Source of the DNA: Spinacia oleracea | Lineage: Eukaryota > Streptophyta > Magnoliopsida > Caryophyllales > Amaranthaceae | Assembly: GCF_020520425.1 (NCBI RefSeq) | Contig: NC_079492.1 | Coordinates: 142,790,361-142,854,360 of the forward strand | Direction: 5' to 3' | Length of the DNA stretch: 64,000 bases | In this document: positions 1 through 10,168 of the stretch, one piece after another | Layout of the letters: each line of letters opens with the position of its first letter | Position numbering within the stretch: the first letter of the stretch is position 1 | Made by a program: the position numbers and the translations under genes | Notes under the pieces: model-generated | Databases searched by the model: none | What the model saw: only the letters and a program-made list of their open reading frames with translations | Told to the model about the DNA's origin: nothing

Positions 1-213
1 TGTGAACGGCTAAATAAATAAATGAAAATTTCATGTTGGTTTCCTATGAGTTGAATGAATATGGAATCAATGACAAAAATCTTTGACAGGAAGAATGACG
101 AGTCTTATTCATTTCATTTTTGGAATTCTTAAAACAAATTGGTCTCTAAAAAAAAAAAAAAAAAAAAGAATTAAAAGAAAACAAGTGCAACGATGGTAAC
201 AAGAAAGGCGGAA

Positions 214-3084
214 CTACGGTTCAAATTTGAAGGCTTGCAAAGCATCACGAGCAACACCAAATTGTTTCTCAGCTTCCGCTAGCTTTGCCTCCACCTCTTT
301 CGCAGCAACAATATTCTCCTTCATGATGAGGAGTGAGTTTTCTTGCTCTTTCTTCTGTATGACGTACCCTTGGAACTTCTCTTCTGATTCTGAAATAAGA
401 GGCAAAAGTCTATCCGCTCGTTCTGCTAAATCATTGAGCTTCCTTTTATGTTCGGCTTGTTCTTGCTGAATCTGATCTATCTCCTTATGAAGAGCTTGCA
501 TTCGCTCCTCTTCTGCTTTCCCTGCAATTGTAGTTGTCTGCACGCTCGTCTCTATCTCCAAAGATCGTTGCTCCAAGTCATTGAGAGTGGGATCTCCCTG
601 TTTCCCTAGCCGAACGTGGTGGAGTTGAGAACCGCACCCAATATACCCCTTGATAAAAGATTCGATTGCAGAGATGTCGATCTTCTTATCACGAACATAG
701 GAGAAAACCTGTTCAAACTCCTGCGCTAGTTCATGAACCTTGGCTAAAGGAGTCTTCATCAACTTGTCCTTTATTTCATTAATCATCAAGCTTGCAGCAT
801 ATCGGTCCGCCCTGTTGGTCGCCTTAGTGATCATGTCTTGAGCATTAAAAGAAGGAGACTCGGTCGAAGCAGTAGAAACACTTGTGGTTGGCGCAGTATC
901 AATGACAACATCATCAATGAACTGTTGTTCAGGAAGGGAGACAAATGTATTCTCGCAAGCAGTAAGCTCTACTGCTATGTTCGCATCGCTTTGAAGATTC
1001 TGAAAAGTGAAAAATAAAGGGTATTAAAATAGTAATTAAAAAGAAAACGAGAATGTCAAAGTAAAGAAATGAACCTCTATCTCTTCCGGCGATAGCTCAG
1101 GGCCATAATCTTCAGCGAAAATATCATCCAGAATTGTAGGTTCACCTGCGTGTTCGTCATCGGAAGGTTCATTTTCGTCATTGGAAGGTTCATTACTTAC
1201 AACTCTGCTTGCTAGTCTTCTACTCTCGTCCCTGCATTTCGAAGATGTTTCCTTGGGCGGACAGGATATCGTGGAACTTTTAGGCAATCTGACTCTAACT
1301 TTGCGAGGTGCAGCCGAAGTCTTGGCAGCTTTGTCTTTTGGTGAAGTGTTAAGATCATCGCCCTTTCTCTCCTTTCTCTTCTTAGACCTGACATTTGTTG
1401 GACTAGGAGTTCTTGAAGCATAAGCCGCATTTAAAGAAACGACCGAATTCCACCATGTTGTGAAGCTTGGAGTGACTCGAGATTGGGCATTAAACGTGCG
1501 GCAAGGGACCAAAAAAGTAGCCCTAGTATGCAGACGAATGCTGGACTGAAAAAGATAGTACATATGCTCTCGGGTGATGTTTTGTGTCTGGACTACTAAT
1601 TCGCCTGGCACATCTTGGTGAAATCCGAATTGCCGACCGAATCGATGAGGACTGTATGGCTCAACCACGTAGTTGTTGTCGAACCTCAAGGTCAGAAAAC
1701 AGGACCGCATGCTAATGAAGAAGTTTGCGAATTGCTTTGGTTGATGGTTGTCATCTTCACGCTTCTCATCTGAATTACCACAAATTGAGTTAGCAAGCCA
1801 ATTGAAATCCTTACCCGAAGAAACTAGCGATTTAGCATCTGGAGACTTTATGACAGAGTCAAGGCCTTGAATTCCAACCAGGGGAGCACCAACAAAATCG
1901 TAGGTGACGACGTGATGACTTCGAAAATACTTAGCGGTCCAGGCATACACATATTGTGCAGGGAAGGACTCGCGATGTTTGCCGGGGGTAGGAGAATTCG
2001 AAATTTTGCTCAATCCGTGGTAGATGCTCGCCAAAACAGGGATCGCCAAAGAAGTCTCTTTTCCACTTGCAAGAAATGACGCAGGTTTGAAAGATCCAGG
2101 ACGGATGCAACCCAAATCTGACACCGGCAAAACAAAGGCACAAAGCCAACATGAGAGAAAGGCAGCCAAATATGTTTGTCGATGATGCGCTTCAGGAATC
2201 CGTAGGATGCGAAAGGCTTCGTACATCTTATGACTCCACGATCGAGGACCATTAAAGGAGCTGAAGTCTTTCATAAGTGTTGGAAGGACAGACTTTTTGT
2301 TGCCAGATGCCAAGAAATACTTTGATGCACCGCGAAACCAAAAATCACACCAAGTCTCGAACGTTATTGTTGTCACCTTGTGTTTCTCAGAAAGATAATG
2401 CAAAGCCATGAACAAATATTTGCAACTGTAAGGGAGGTATAGACTGTGCTCATCGTCGGAGCCTTCCAATTCAACGGCAGAAGGGACGACCTCGTCATAA
2501 AAAAGGCCAGTTACGGGAAGCCCACCAAGGTCGTATATATCCCAAAGACTGATTGACATTTCTCCAACTGAAGTGTGCAAGGTATTTGTCGTAGGACACC
2601 AGGATTCACAAAAAGCCTGCATGACAGGAGAATTACATTTGTAGATGTACATAGAAGCATAGACGGCATCAAGAATATGGGTGCTAGCGAGTGTGCGTCT
2701 GGAATGGTGCAGGACATCTTCTAACCATTCCCAGTAAAGAGGGATGTATGTTGGCTCGACTCCAAATTTCGGACTAGAACTCCATTTGGTCTCCTTGCGG
2801 GACAAACGCGTAGATAATGTCTGGAAAGAACACGCATCATCGCAGGGACGGTGATGTGAAGCGACAAGGACAGGATTAGGTGTTTTTCCACCAAATGCAT
2901 TAACATCACGACTCTCCTTGTACCAGCTTTTCGGGCCCGAGAACTCCGTAGAAGAATGGATGTTTGCAAAAGGACCAATCACAGGAGGAAATGAACGAAA
3001 GTGCGCTCCATCGACCGAATTAGCATCTTCCATGAGTGACAAAGTCTCTTCTCCAGGAGTATTGTGATACTTGAAGTAAACCAT
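214..3084 (-). CDS. Plant mobile domain (PMD) protein with C-terminal coiled coil, two exons
   Basis: Exon 1 runs 3084-1075 (670 codons) and exon 2 runs 999-214 (261 codons plus stop), giving 931 aa. The join is seen directly: a GT donor after GAG at 1075, an AG acceptor at 1001-1000 preceded by cacttttc, and the phase-0 junction keeps both exons open. Residues about 111-470 look like the PMD/aminotransferase-like domain (YIPLYWEWLEDVL, then GEMSISLWDIYDLGGLP at about 174-190). A basic stretch RSKKRKERK near residue 580 could be a nuclear localisation signal. Residues about 820-925 are a Glu/Lys/Gln-rich coiled coil. PMD proteins include the MAIN/MAIL family, linked to silencing and genome stability, and transposon-borne relatives. 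Its place between presumed pol and a 3' LTR, antisense to the LTR, suggests a Tat accessory gene. It could instead be a host PMD gene beside a truncated element. Confidence 0.75.
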
Positions 3085-3099
3085 GGTGACTCTTTGTTC

Positions 3100-3528
3100 C
3101 TACAAAGTCAACACAAAAAAAAAAAGTGCAAGTTGATGCATGTATGACGATGCAGTTAATTAACAAAGTAATATTTAACGGAGGCATCATATTTGAAATA
3201 TTGATCGTACAAACTAGTACAGATTATTGTCAACAATGTATCAACTTTGCCAATGATTACTACTGTGAACTACACCCGGTATTAAAAGAAAGTACACAGA
3301 TTATATTACAGGAAGCAGTTGTATTATGTTCGACCGCACAAAAAAAAAAGGGGGAGCAAGTTCAAGTTTGGGGTTGCTGTTATCGATCATCATTCATCAT
3401 GTTCGTAAAAAAAAAAAAAAAAGAGAAAAGAAAAAAAGGGGTTGCATGTATTCATGTGAATTGGAAAGAGACAAAAGAAAGAGACAAAAGAAAAAGACAA
3501 AAAAGAATCATCACAATCATGCATCACC

Positions 3529-3563
<35 letters not shown>

Positions 3564-3957
3564 GAAATAAAAATTAGGGAGTACAATATCACGTGAATAG
3601 GATGGGAAAGAAAGAAAAAGACAAAAGAATTTTGTAGCCCAGCATCATCAATTACTATCATCATCTATTATTCTTTTATGATATGAATAAAGAATAAATA
3701 AAAATAAAAAAAGAAAAGAAAGAAGGATAGCATCACGTGAAGGGTGAAAGAAGACAAAACAAGAAAATGACTCAACTTTTTTTTTTTTTTTTGTGGTCTA
3801 TATTTTACTCTTCGGTATCATCATCATCAACAACAATATAAATTAATCATACGAACAAAAAAAAAAAGGAAGGGGGGCAAGCAAACAGGTCGCCATGGAA
3901 ATTACAATGCTTCAAAGGTTAAAATTGCTGAAAGAAAATACAGCAGAGTATACATAC
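3100..3957 (-). other. Probable 5'-UTR intron of the PMD gene
   Basis: On the minus strand a GTATGT donor occurs at 3957, and a T-rich acceptor ending in TTTGTAG sits at 3100, only 15 nt before the ATG at 3084. The 858 nt between are low-complexity (poly-A/T runs, AAAGAA repeats) and hold no credible coding sequence. The GC-richer leader from about 4320 to 3958 has no ATG on the minus strand. This fits a spliced 5' UTR but needs transcript support. Confidence 0.4.
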
Positions 3958-4054
3958 TGGGTCTGAAAGTCGGATCGCGCCTCAACAACGGTGGCGCAGT
4001 GCTGTGACGGTGGTGATGGACGGACAGCAGGTCAACAGGAACAACCACCTCTCA

Positions 4055-4260
4055 GATTCGATGACGGTGGTGCTAGGCGGCTTGGGACTCCACGAGCAGG
4101 ACCAGTCGCGGATGAACAACTCCTCCACAGGCTGCTTGTCGGACTCACGAACTATTCGATGACGACCGTTGGGTTGGTGTTCGGACCGATTCGATGACGA
4201 CCGTTGGTTTGGTGATGACGTCTACTGGTTCGTTCCTCTTTCACGGGCTATTCGATGACG
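4055..4260 (-). repeat. Dispersed CGTCATCGAA motif in the PMD leader
   Basis: The plus-strand string TTCGATGACG occurs four times in about 200 bp (near 4056, 4156, 4190 and 4250), twice followed by ACCGTTGG. It lies in the presumed 5' UTR of the antisense PMD transcript. Its spacing is irregular, so it is not a simple tandem array. No function is recognised. Confidence 0.5.
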
Positions 4261-4348
4261 AAGATTCGGTATTGTACTCCTCGGAGTCTCTGATCAAAGG
4301 TCGTTGAGTTGTTGTTGATGGTGAGGTGAATTGATAGCATAAGAGGTG

Positions 4349-4357
4349 TATTTATAG
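4349..4357 (-). promoter_or_regulatory. TATA box of the antisense PMD gene
   Basis: Reading the minus strand, gactataaatacacc is a good plant TATA context. It is followed about 30 nt later by a CA-rich leader (atcaattcacctcacc) typical of a plant transcription start near 4320. It lies between the 3' LTR and the PMD start codon, so the antisense gene appears to have its own promoter rather than using the LTR. Inference from position and motif only. Confidence 0.5.
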
Positions 4358-5020
4358 TCTTGTAGCTCATAGTCCTACTTCAAAGCAAATTTAGAAGAAG
4401 ATATGTTTTGGGTAAATTTTATCCAATATATTAAGCATTTATTTTGAGTCCTACTCCATGTTGGATTCTAATCAGTTGAGAAAAGCTTGAGACCTATGGA
4501 AAATCAACTACTACTGTGAAGATGTGAAGATGGAATTTGCTCGAAGTCTATCCCATTTGGGTCTTGTCTTGGGTAATTGATGTCCATTATAATTCTTTCC
4601 TATCATCAAAGAAGTGACATAACCGAAGTATTGTGTTGACAGTAGGATACTAAAAAGCTGTTAGAACTTGGCCAAGATAGATGCACTAATTGTATCCTAA
4701 TTGGTTTAGTTGGGAATCAGTGGAGTCCTAGTATTATTCTATTTCGTAAAGTGTGATGTTGTCTTGGAAGAGTTTCACACCAAAGAAAATGCATAGCGTG
4801 AGTGCATGCATCAAAATGGATCAGTGATCCGAAGATTCAGTCCAGCCCATCCATCAAAAGGGTGGGTCAACAAGTTGGGCCAAAAGACCAAATATTACTC
4901 CTATTTCAGAAAAAAAAGGAAAGTTCGGAGTACGTGAAGAAGTGCAAACTGGATTTCGAGATCGGACCACGAGCAAACACTCAAAGATTCGTGTACGTAA
5001 CCGATCTCGAGGGGGCAATT

Positions 5021-5555
5021 TGTAGGCATTAAAAATATGAAGAATGCCACATCATCATTTTTTGTCCCGAAAAAGTCAAATGTTGACTTCTATTATTAAA
5101 TGTCAGATAAATTGTTTAATTTGGGTTATAAACCAAATAGGCCCATTTTTAATAAATGACGTTCATTTAATAGGAGTGGGTTATTTAAATGAGCTTAAGT
5201 AAAGAGGCCCATTTATCCACAAAAGGAAAACCCTAAACCTAAGAAGAGGATATAAAAAGTTCTCTCCAAGTCATTTGGCAGACAGACTGAACGTAGTATA
5301 CAAAAACCTACTACTCTCCAGAAAAAACCCGAAGACGGCTTCCAAGCACACAAGTCTGACATCAAATCTCGGTGGAAGAAGAACAACAAGCACAAACGCC
5401 GTTCTACCTTCAAACCACAAATTCTTGCTGTTGTAGAGATCGAATCAGTGGATAAACATTAGAGATTGTACCCAAATACAAAATCAATAAAAATATATTT
5501 TGTTCACATTATTTTGATTCTGTTATTTTTGCAGACTCGTAAATTTGTGTTTACA
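5021..5555 (+). repeat. 3' LTR of the left Tat-like element
   Basis: The LTR begins TGTAGGCA and ends GTTTACA, so its termini are inverted (TGTA/TACA). It contains a TATA-like gatataaaaag near 5250, a C-rich leader after it, and an A-rich aatcaataaaaatat near 5485 that may serve polyadenylation. A polypurine tract lies immediately upstream. The 5 bp after it are GCTAC; the matching copy would be outside the window. The partner LTR is not in the window, so the length is set by termini and PPT only. Confidence 0.6.
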
Positions 5556-5560
5556 GCTAC

Positions 5561-6094
5561 AAACAACTTTAGAAGCCAAAACAAAAGCTAATGATAAAAC
5601 AGGTAGTAAGTTAATGATAAAATTAAAAAGTGAAGAATAAACCTTGGCGCATCAAATTTTGAGTTTGGCATTTAAGTGGGAGCATGGTTATTTTATACGC
5701 TGTTCAGAAAATAAATGTGATAAAAATGATCAAAGATGTACGGAGTACCAAAATGTGTTTCCTAATAAAGTTATTTTCATTTGTTTTTTTCATAGTTTTC
5801 AATGCATATTTGAATAATTGAATTATGAATATTCTTAAATACGTATTATAAAATATAATAATTTGAGACTATAAAATTAAACGGGAATCCATATAAATAT
5901 GATTGATTTAATAGATTCTATTTCAATTATCTAGAAGTAGAAAGAATTTTTAGTGGAAATAACTTTCGGAAGCCGAGGGAATAGTAAACTTTTGTTGTTG
6001 TTGGTTTTCTTTTGTGTCGTCATTACTTATTTGGCTTGGATTATGACGTAGGGCACCCAACGTGAATGAATACGTAGTATATTAGTATGGGAGC
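5561..6094. other. Intergenic, no gene seen
   Basis: AT-rich DNA with short poly-A/T runs and stop codons in all frames. No TE termini, RNA gene or promoter was recognised. Confidence 0.5.
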
Positions 6095-6103
6095 ACCTAT
6101 GAA

Positions 6104-6472
6104 TAAAGATGGTTGTGGCATGGGCCGATACAGGTACGAAAGAAGCCCGATCTGGCACGGATACAAAGTTGTGAGCCGCGAACCACATTTTTTTGGAAAA
6201 GGAACGGCAAGACACGACACGACTTGACCCTGTACGACAAAACACACAAAATTTGATAAAGTTAGGCTTAAATATGACGACCCGACCCGGATGATACAAG
6301 GACCCGTGAGATTGAATTCTATTTTTAAAAAAATCCCCCGCCCCATGCTGACTTGCTGAGTGTGTATAGTGTGGACGGGCCAAAACCCAGTTTGGGCCGT
6401 CCTATTTTTAAGGCACATTGCACTCTCACTCTCAGCCAAAACCCAGTTTGGGCCGTCCTATAGCCATCTTTA
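6104..6472. mobile_element. hAT-like non-autonomous element
   Basis: Imperfect terminal inverted repeats are visible: TAAAGATGGTTGTGG at the left and, read in reverse complement, TAAAGATGGCTATAGG at the right. The interior is rich in GGGCC/GGCACG/ACCCG motifs typical of plant hAT MITEs. ACCTATGAATAAA occurs at both edges (6095-6107 and 6479-6491), but a clean 8-bp target duplication could not be fixed. A 25-bp direct repeat (6380-6404 and 6436-6460) lies inside the right end. The short minus-strand open frames here are by-products of the GC-rich repeats. Confidence 0.5.
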
Positions 6473-6491
6473 CCTATTACCTATGAATAAA

Positions 6492-7480
6492 ATCTCGTAG
6501 TAGAGGACTAGAGGTTGAGGTCGACGACGTTCCCTTTCCCACTCACTGATTTGACAATCCCAAATGTTATACGCGGCAATTCCACGCACTCCAAAACATG
6601 GGCCCTGAATCCATTAGCCATATTAGCTCATTTCTGTCTTTTTAAGATATTAGTTTGTTTTCCTAAGCTCAAGTGCTCAACTCAGGCCCAGCTTATGACA
6701 TGAGTCACATGACAGATATTTCATACTCAGGCCCAATGACGCGTATTAATTTGTTGAAAGTTTATGTGTCACATGAGTGACGTCACACTATGTCTCATTC
6801 TATGTTACGCTGTGTATCTACATATGGTGTACAATTGTAGATTTTAGATGATGGTTTCACGGCATAATCAATGGAGTCATAAAGTATAATCCCTAATCCT
6901 ATGCAGTTAAGAAAGCAAAATTTCTTGATGTACTGATCGGTTGAAACGATTCGTGTTGGAGGTGAGAATTTGGCTCAATAATTTCAAAAGCTTGATTATA
7001 AGGTCGTTTTAGATGAGAAATAAGGGTTTATAACAATTTTATGAATCAAAAGGATATAAACTCAGCCGAACCTTGGCTTGTTGGAGGTTTGACCAAACCT
7101 GTTAGGGGTTTGTCCTAACTTCAGCAAGGAAAAGAGACAATTATTCCTGAAAAGGGTGGTTCGATCGATTAAACCTAGCTAGGTACAAATTTAGTATATG
7201 TTGCCTAAATCGTTGAACGGGTTGGTATATATTTTTTGTTTTTAGCTTCAAGCGATGTGACCCTGTATATAGTCTTGCTACACCTTTGTAAAGAAGGATT
7301 CAGTCATTGACTCATTGTTAATTACTGTAGTTATGATCTAAGTAGTATCTTTCAATACTTCATATATACTTTGACAAGTAACATGTTTTTTATTTTTAAG
7401 GTTTCTAAATATTTTCATAGTGTGGAGTTATTGAAAAGCTTTAAAATATTACGGATAAGTGGGAAATAGATATATACAAG
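6492..7480. other. Intergenic, no gene seen
   Basis: No coding region, RNA gene or element termini recognised. Composition is AT-rich with short unrelated open frames only. Confidence 0.5.
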
Positions 7481-8629
7481 TGTTGTGGGTCCAGTTCACT
7501 TTTGTGCATAAATTATGTTAATACTTGTGCTTGTGTTTTAAGTGGAAGCCCAATATTCCACTTATTGTTGTGGCCCAATGTTGTGTTATGTTGAAAATTC
7601 TTTGGGAAGCTTAGGGTAACCTTTGGCTGACTTGAGAGGCAGCAAAGGAGTGTGAGAAAATCAGAACAAAACACACACACAAAGTAGAGGAGAGAAAGAG
7701 GGAAGTGGGTTCGTAGCTTTGAGGGCAGTCATCAGAAAACTGTCGTTTGCCGGAGATTCAACGGTCGGATCGTGCTGATTTTTGGTCAGCTTATTGAGGA
7801 TACATAGGGCCTCGTTTTGAACAGTTGGATCGTCATTTTGAGATCTTCTTTGTCCGTGGTCGCTGCTGGACAGAACCTATGTTTTTTGGTGATATTCTTC
7901 ATCTTTTGTCTCTCAATTGTTCATCTCTTATGTATGAAAGTGTTGGTGGGTTGTGAACCTTGGTATGTCTGATTTGGGTTCTTTTGCCCTCAATTTTATC
8001 ATAATAAGAGAAGGTGACAAGGGTGAACTCGTCACAAATCCCGTGCTTTTTACTCTTCACATCGAAGGGGTTGTCCATGTATAATTCGTGTGTGTTGAAT
8101 GCATTTTATTCTTCCGCATTTGATTTTCACAAATTCTTATTTACAATGGGTGTACAATAAATATTGTACATCGAAGTAAAAGTTAACTCAAAATGCTTAA
8201 AAGTTAAGCTTATATATGTAAAAGTTATCTATTTTTAAGTGATTAATTTTTTCATTTTAGTAAAACTTATTTCTTCAAAATCACTAATAATGTATAAAAT
8301 TAATCATTTAATCATTTATATCAACTTTTTTTTTACTAATATAAAAGTTAATCAAAACTAGGTTAAAGTTACGTAAAAATGGGTAAAAGTTATCTTGGTG
8401 TACAATAAATTTATTGTACACCTTGTGCGCACAAGACCTTTTGTTTGATTTTTGTTGTTGTCCATTATTGGTTGATTGTTAGGTTATTTGTTTGGTGGAT
8501 TATTTGTGGTGTATTGGAGTTGTATTGTTTGGTTGATTGTCTTGGAGGTGATCCTTGTGGGTAGTTGATATAATACTAGGGTACTATCAACAAGTAGGGT
8601 GATGATAAAGGTTACAAGTTGCCACAACA
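7481..8629 (+). mobile_element. Probable solo LTR (copia-like) containing a MITE
   Basis: The left terminus TGTTGTGG and the right terminus CCACAACA are perfect inverted repeats in the TG..CA pattern of LTRs. The body has CT/GA-rich leader-like sequence near 7670 and a C/T-rich 3' half. A 316-bp MITE with a 9-bp target duplication sits inside at 8128-8443, leaving about 825 bp of LTR. No PBS or PPT lies beside it and no second copy is in the window. The 5-bp flanks (ACAAG/TTTAG) do not match, so the solo-LTR call is moderate. Confidence 0.5.
8128..8443 (+). mobile_element. MULE-type MITE, 9-bp TSD TTTGATTTT
   Basis: The 9-bp direct repeat TTTGATTTT flanks it exactly (8119-8127 and 8444-8452), which is the Mutator superfamily signature. 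It begins CACAAATTCTTATTTAC and ends GCACAAGACCTTTTG. Both ends carry a subterminal GTGTACAATAAAT palindrome, and the interior is rich in AAAAGTTA/TAACTTTT. A sister copy lies at 38073-38407 with its own 9-bp duplication, and related copies occur near 32440-32740 (inverted) and 38920-39130 (decayed). It has no coding capacity. Confidence 0.75.
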
Positions 8630-9026
8630 TTTAGTTGTTGCAATCTTACGTATCTGATTTTAATTGGTACATATAAACATCACATAAGTACAAAATAATA
8701 CTACCTATTTATACAAGTATACAACCTATTGTAGTACAAATCTGAAAATCATTTTCGATACAAGTATACAACCTATTGTAGTACGAAATAATACTTAGTA
8801 CAAAATCAAGGATGAAAATATAGCGGTGAATAAACACAAATAGGATCATCAATACGAACTACAAAATACTACTTTGTAGGAAATAATACTTTGTGGAGTA
8901 CTAAATTATTGACATCTATTTTACATTATATTAAAACAGATATTATAAATGACACATGTTATTTTTCGGTGTAATTTTTTTCCGCCAAAATTTTTGTTTT
9001 AACTTTTAAAACAAAAAATTATATTA

Positions 9027-9285
9027 CTCCCTCCATTCTTAAATATTAAGTCCCCTTTTGACTTTTTCATTCGTTTCAACTCAATATGTAAAAGTAAATT
9101 TCTTCAAATATGTACGTTAAAGAAATATAAAAATTTGATATTGTTAAACTATACATTGAGACGAACAAAACAAGATCCAACATGAATATATTTTGAAATA
9201 CATATTGAAAGAAATTGAAAAATTCTCTTCAATTGTAAATAGTGACAAGATTCCAAAAGTGACTAATAATCAAGAACGGATGGAG
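9027..9285. mobile_element. Stowaway-like MITE (mariner type)
   Basis: Terminal repeats CTCCCTCCATTCTTAA and its near-complement AAGAACGGATGGAG are the classic Stowaway ends, flanked by TA on both sides. It is about 259 bp long and non-coding. Confidence 0.75.
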
Positions 9286-9473
9286 TACTTTTTTTTAGGA
9301 AACTAAGATAAAAATGAAATAAAAAATAGTAATTCAATTACTATAAATGTAACTACATAATATATATTGAGGAAAGATGATTCAACATTATTCTTTCCTT
9401 TACAATTGATATTATTTCTGTATTATTCTAAGTTTTTAATTTGATAACAAATCTAAATAATATTGATCAATGG

Positions 9474-9578
9474 ACTTCTAATGTTAGTCTGTATGTTAAT
9501 AATAATACATGGTGAGTAGTGAGTACATATGCTAATTAAAATAATAAGACATGGTAAGTAGACTAACATTAGAAGTTT
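9474..9578. repeat. Short foldback with 17-bp arms
   Basis: ACTTCTAATGTTAGTCT near 9475-9491 is mirrored by AGACTAACATTAGAAGT near 9560-9576 with an AT-rich 65-70 bp loop. It could be a tiny MITE or an inverted duplication. No target duplication was identified. Confidence 0.55.
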
Positions 9579-9616
9579 ATTTTATCAAACTTGTATTCAA
9601 TTCAAACTATTTGAAT

Positions 9617-10160
9617 CAAGGTTGTTAGGATCGGGATCCTACTTTGGATCGATGAAGGGGGGTAGGATCGGATCGGTAGAATCGGATCGTAGGATCGTAA
9701 GATCGTACTAAATAGTAAAAATAATGGTTATATTATTAAAATTAAAATGTATAATCATGTATTCATGTAATCTTAATACTTAATATCATTTTTTTCTCAC
9801 ATAAGATTAATACTTGTGTAGATTCAAGAGAAATTAATAAGATATGCACAAGGTTGTTGAAATTATATGAATTTCTGTACTTTTAAGTGATGATATTTCT
9901 AATGATATGTGATTATGAACTATTTAGTAATTAAAAAAATTGTTATCCTGGAATATTGTATGTTGGATCGGATAGTTGAATCGGATCGTAGAATCGTACG
10001 TAGGATCGTATTAAGATCCCACCACTCAAAAAAATTATCGAGATAGGAACGTAAGATCCTACACACATTAAGATCCTACCTAAGATCCGGATCGGTGGCG
10101 TGTTTTTGGATCGTAGAATCGTAGGTTCGTAAGATCCGAATCGGGAGTTTAACAACCATC
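9617..10160. mobile_element. hAT MITE, 8-bp TSD ATTTGAAT
   Basis: An exact 8-bp duplication ATTTGAAT occurs at 9609-9616 and 10161-10168, diagnostic of hAT insertion. The ends are imperfect inverted repeats (CAAGGTTGTTA left; GATGGTTGTTA on reverse complement of the right). The interior has many GGATCG/GATCGTA units in both orientations. No transposase is encoded; the 70-codon minus-strand frame inside is a product of the repeats. Confidence 0.8.
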
Positions 10161-10168
10161 ATTTGAAT

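Larger units (their letters stand above)
1..5555 (+). mobile_element. 3' portion of a Tat-like Ty3/gypsy LTR retrotransposon (left part outside window)
   Basis: The right boundary is well supported. A purine-rich tract at about 5004-5020 (ctcgagggggcaatt) directly precedes a 535-bp LTR that starts TGTA and ends TACA. The tract upstream of the LTR makes this the 3' LTR of a plus-strand element. No gag or pol is visible between 1 and 5020, and no 5' LTR copy is in the window, so pol would lie to the left. The internal part instead holds an antisense PMD gene (214-3084, minus), the position where Tat-lineage elements are known to carry extra antisense ORFs. It is inferred, not shown, that the PMD gene belongs to the element rather than being a neighbour of a truncated copy. 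Confidence 0.5.

Noticed and set aside
3126..3596. 156-codon plus-strand open frame
   Set aside because: Built from AAAGA/AAAAAA runs inside the presumed 5'-UTR intron of the antisense PMD gene; no domain and low complexity.
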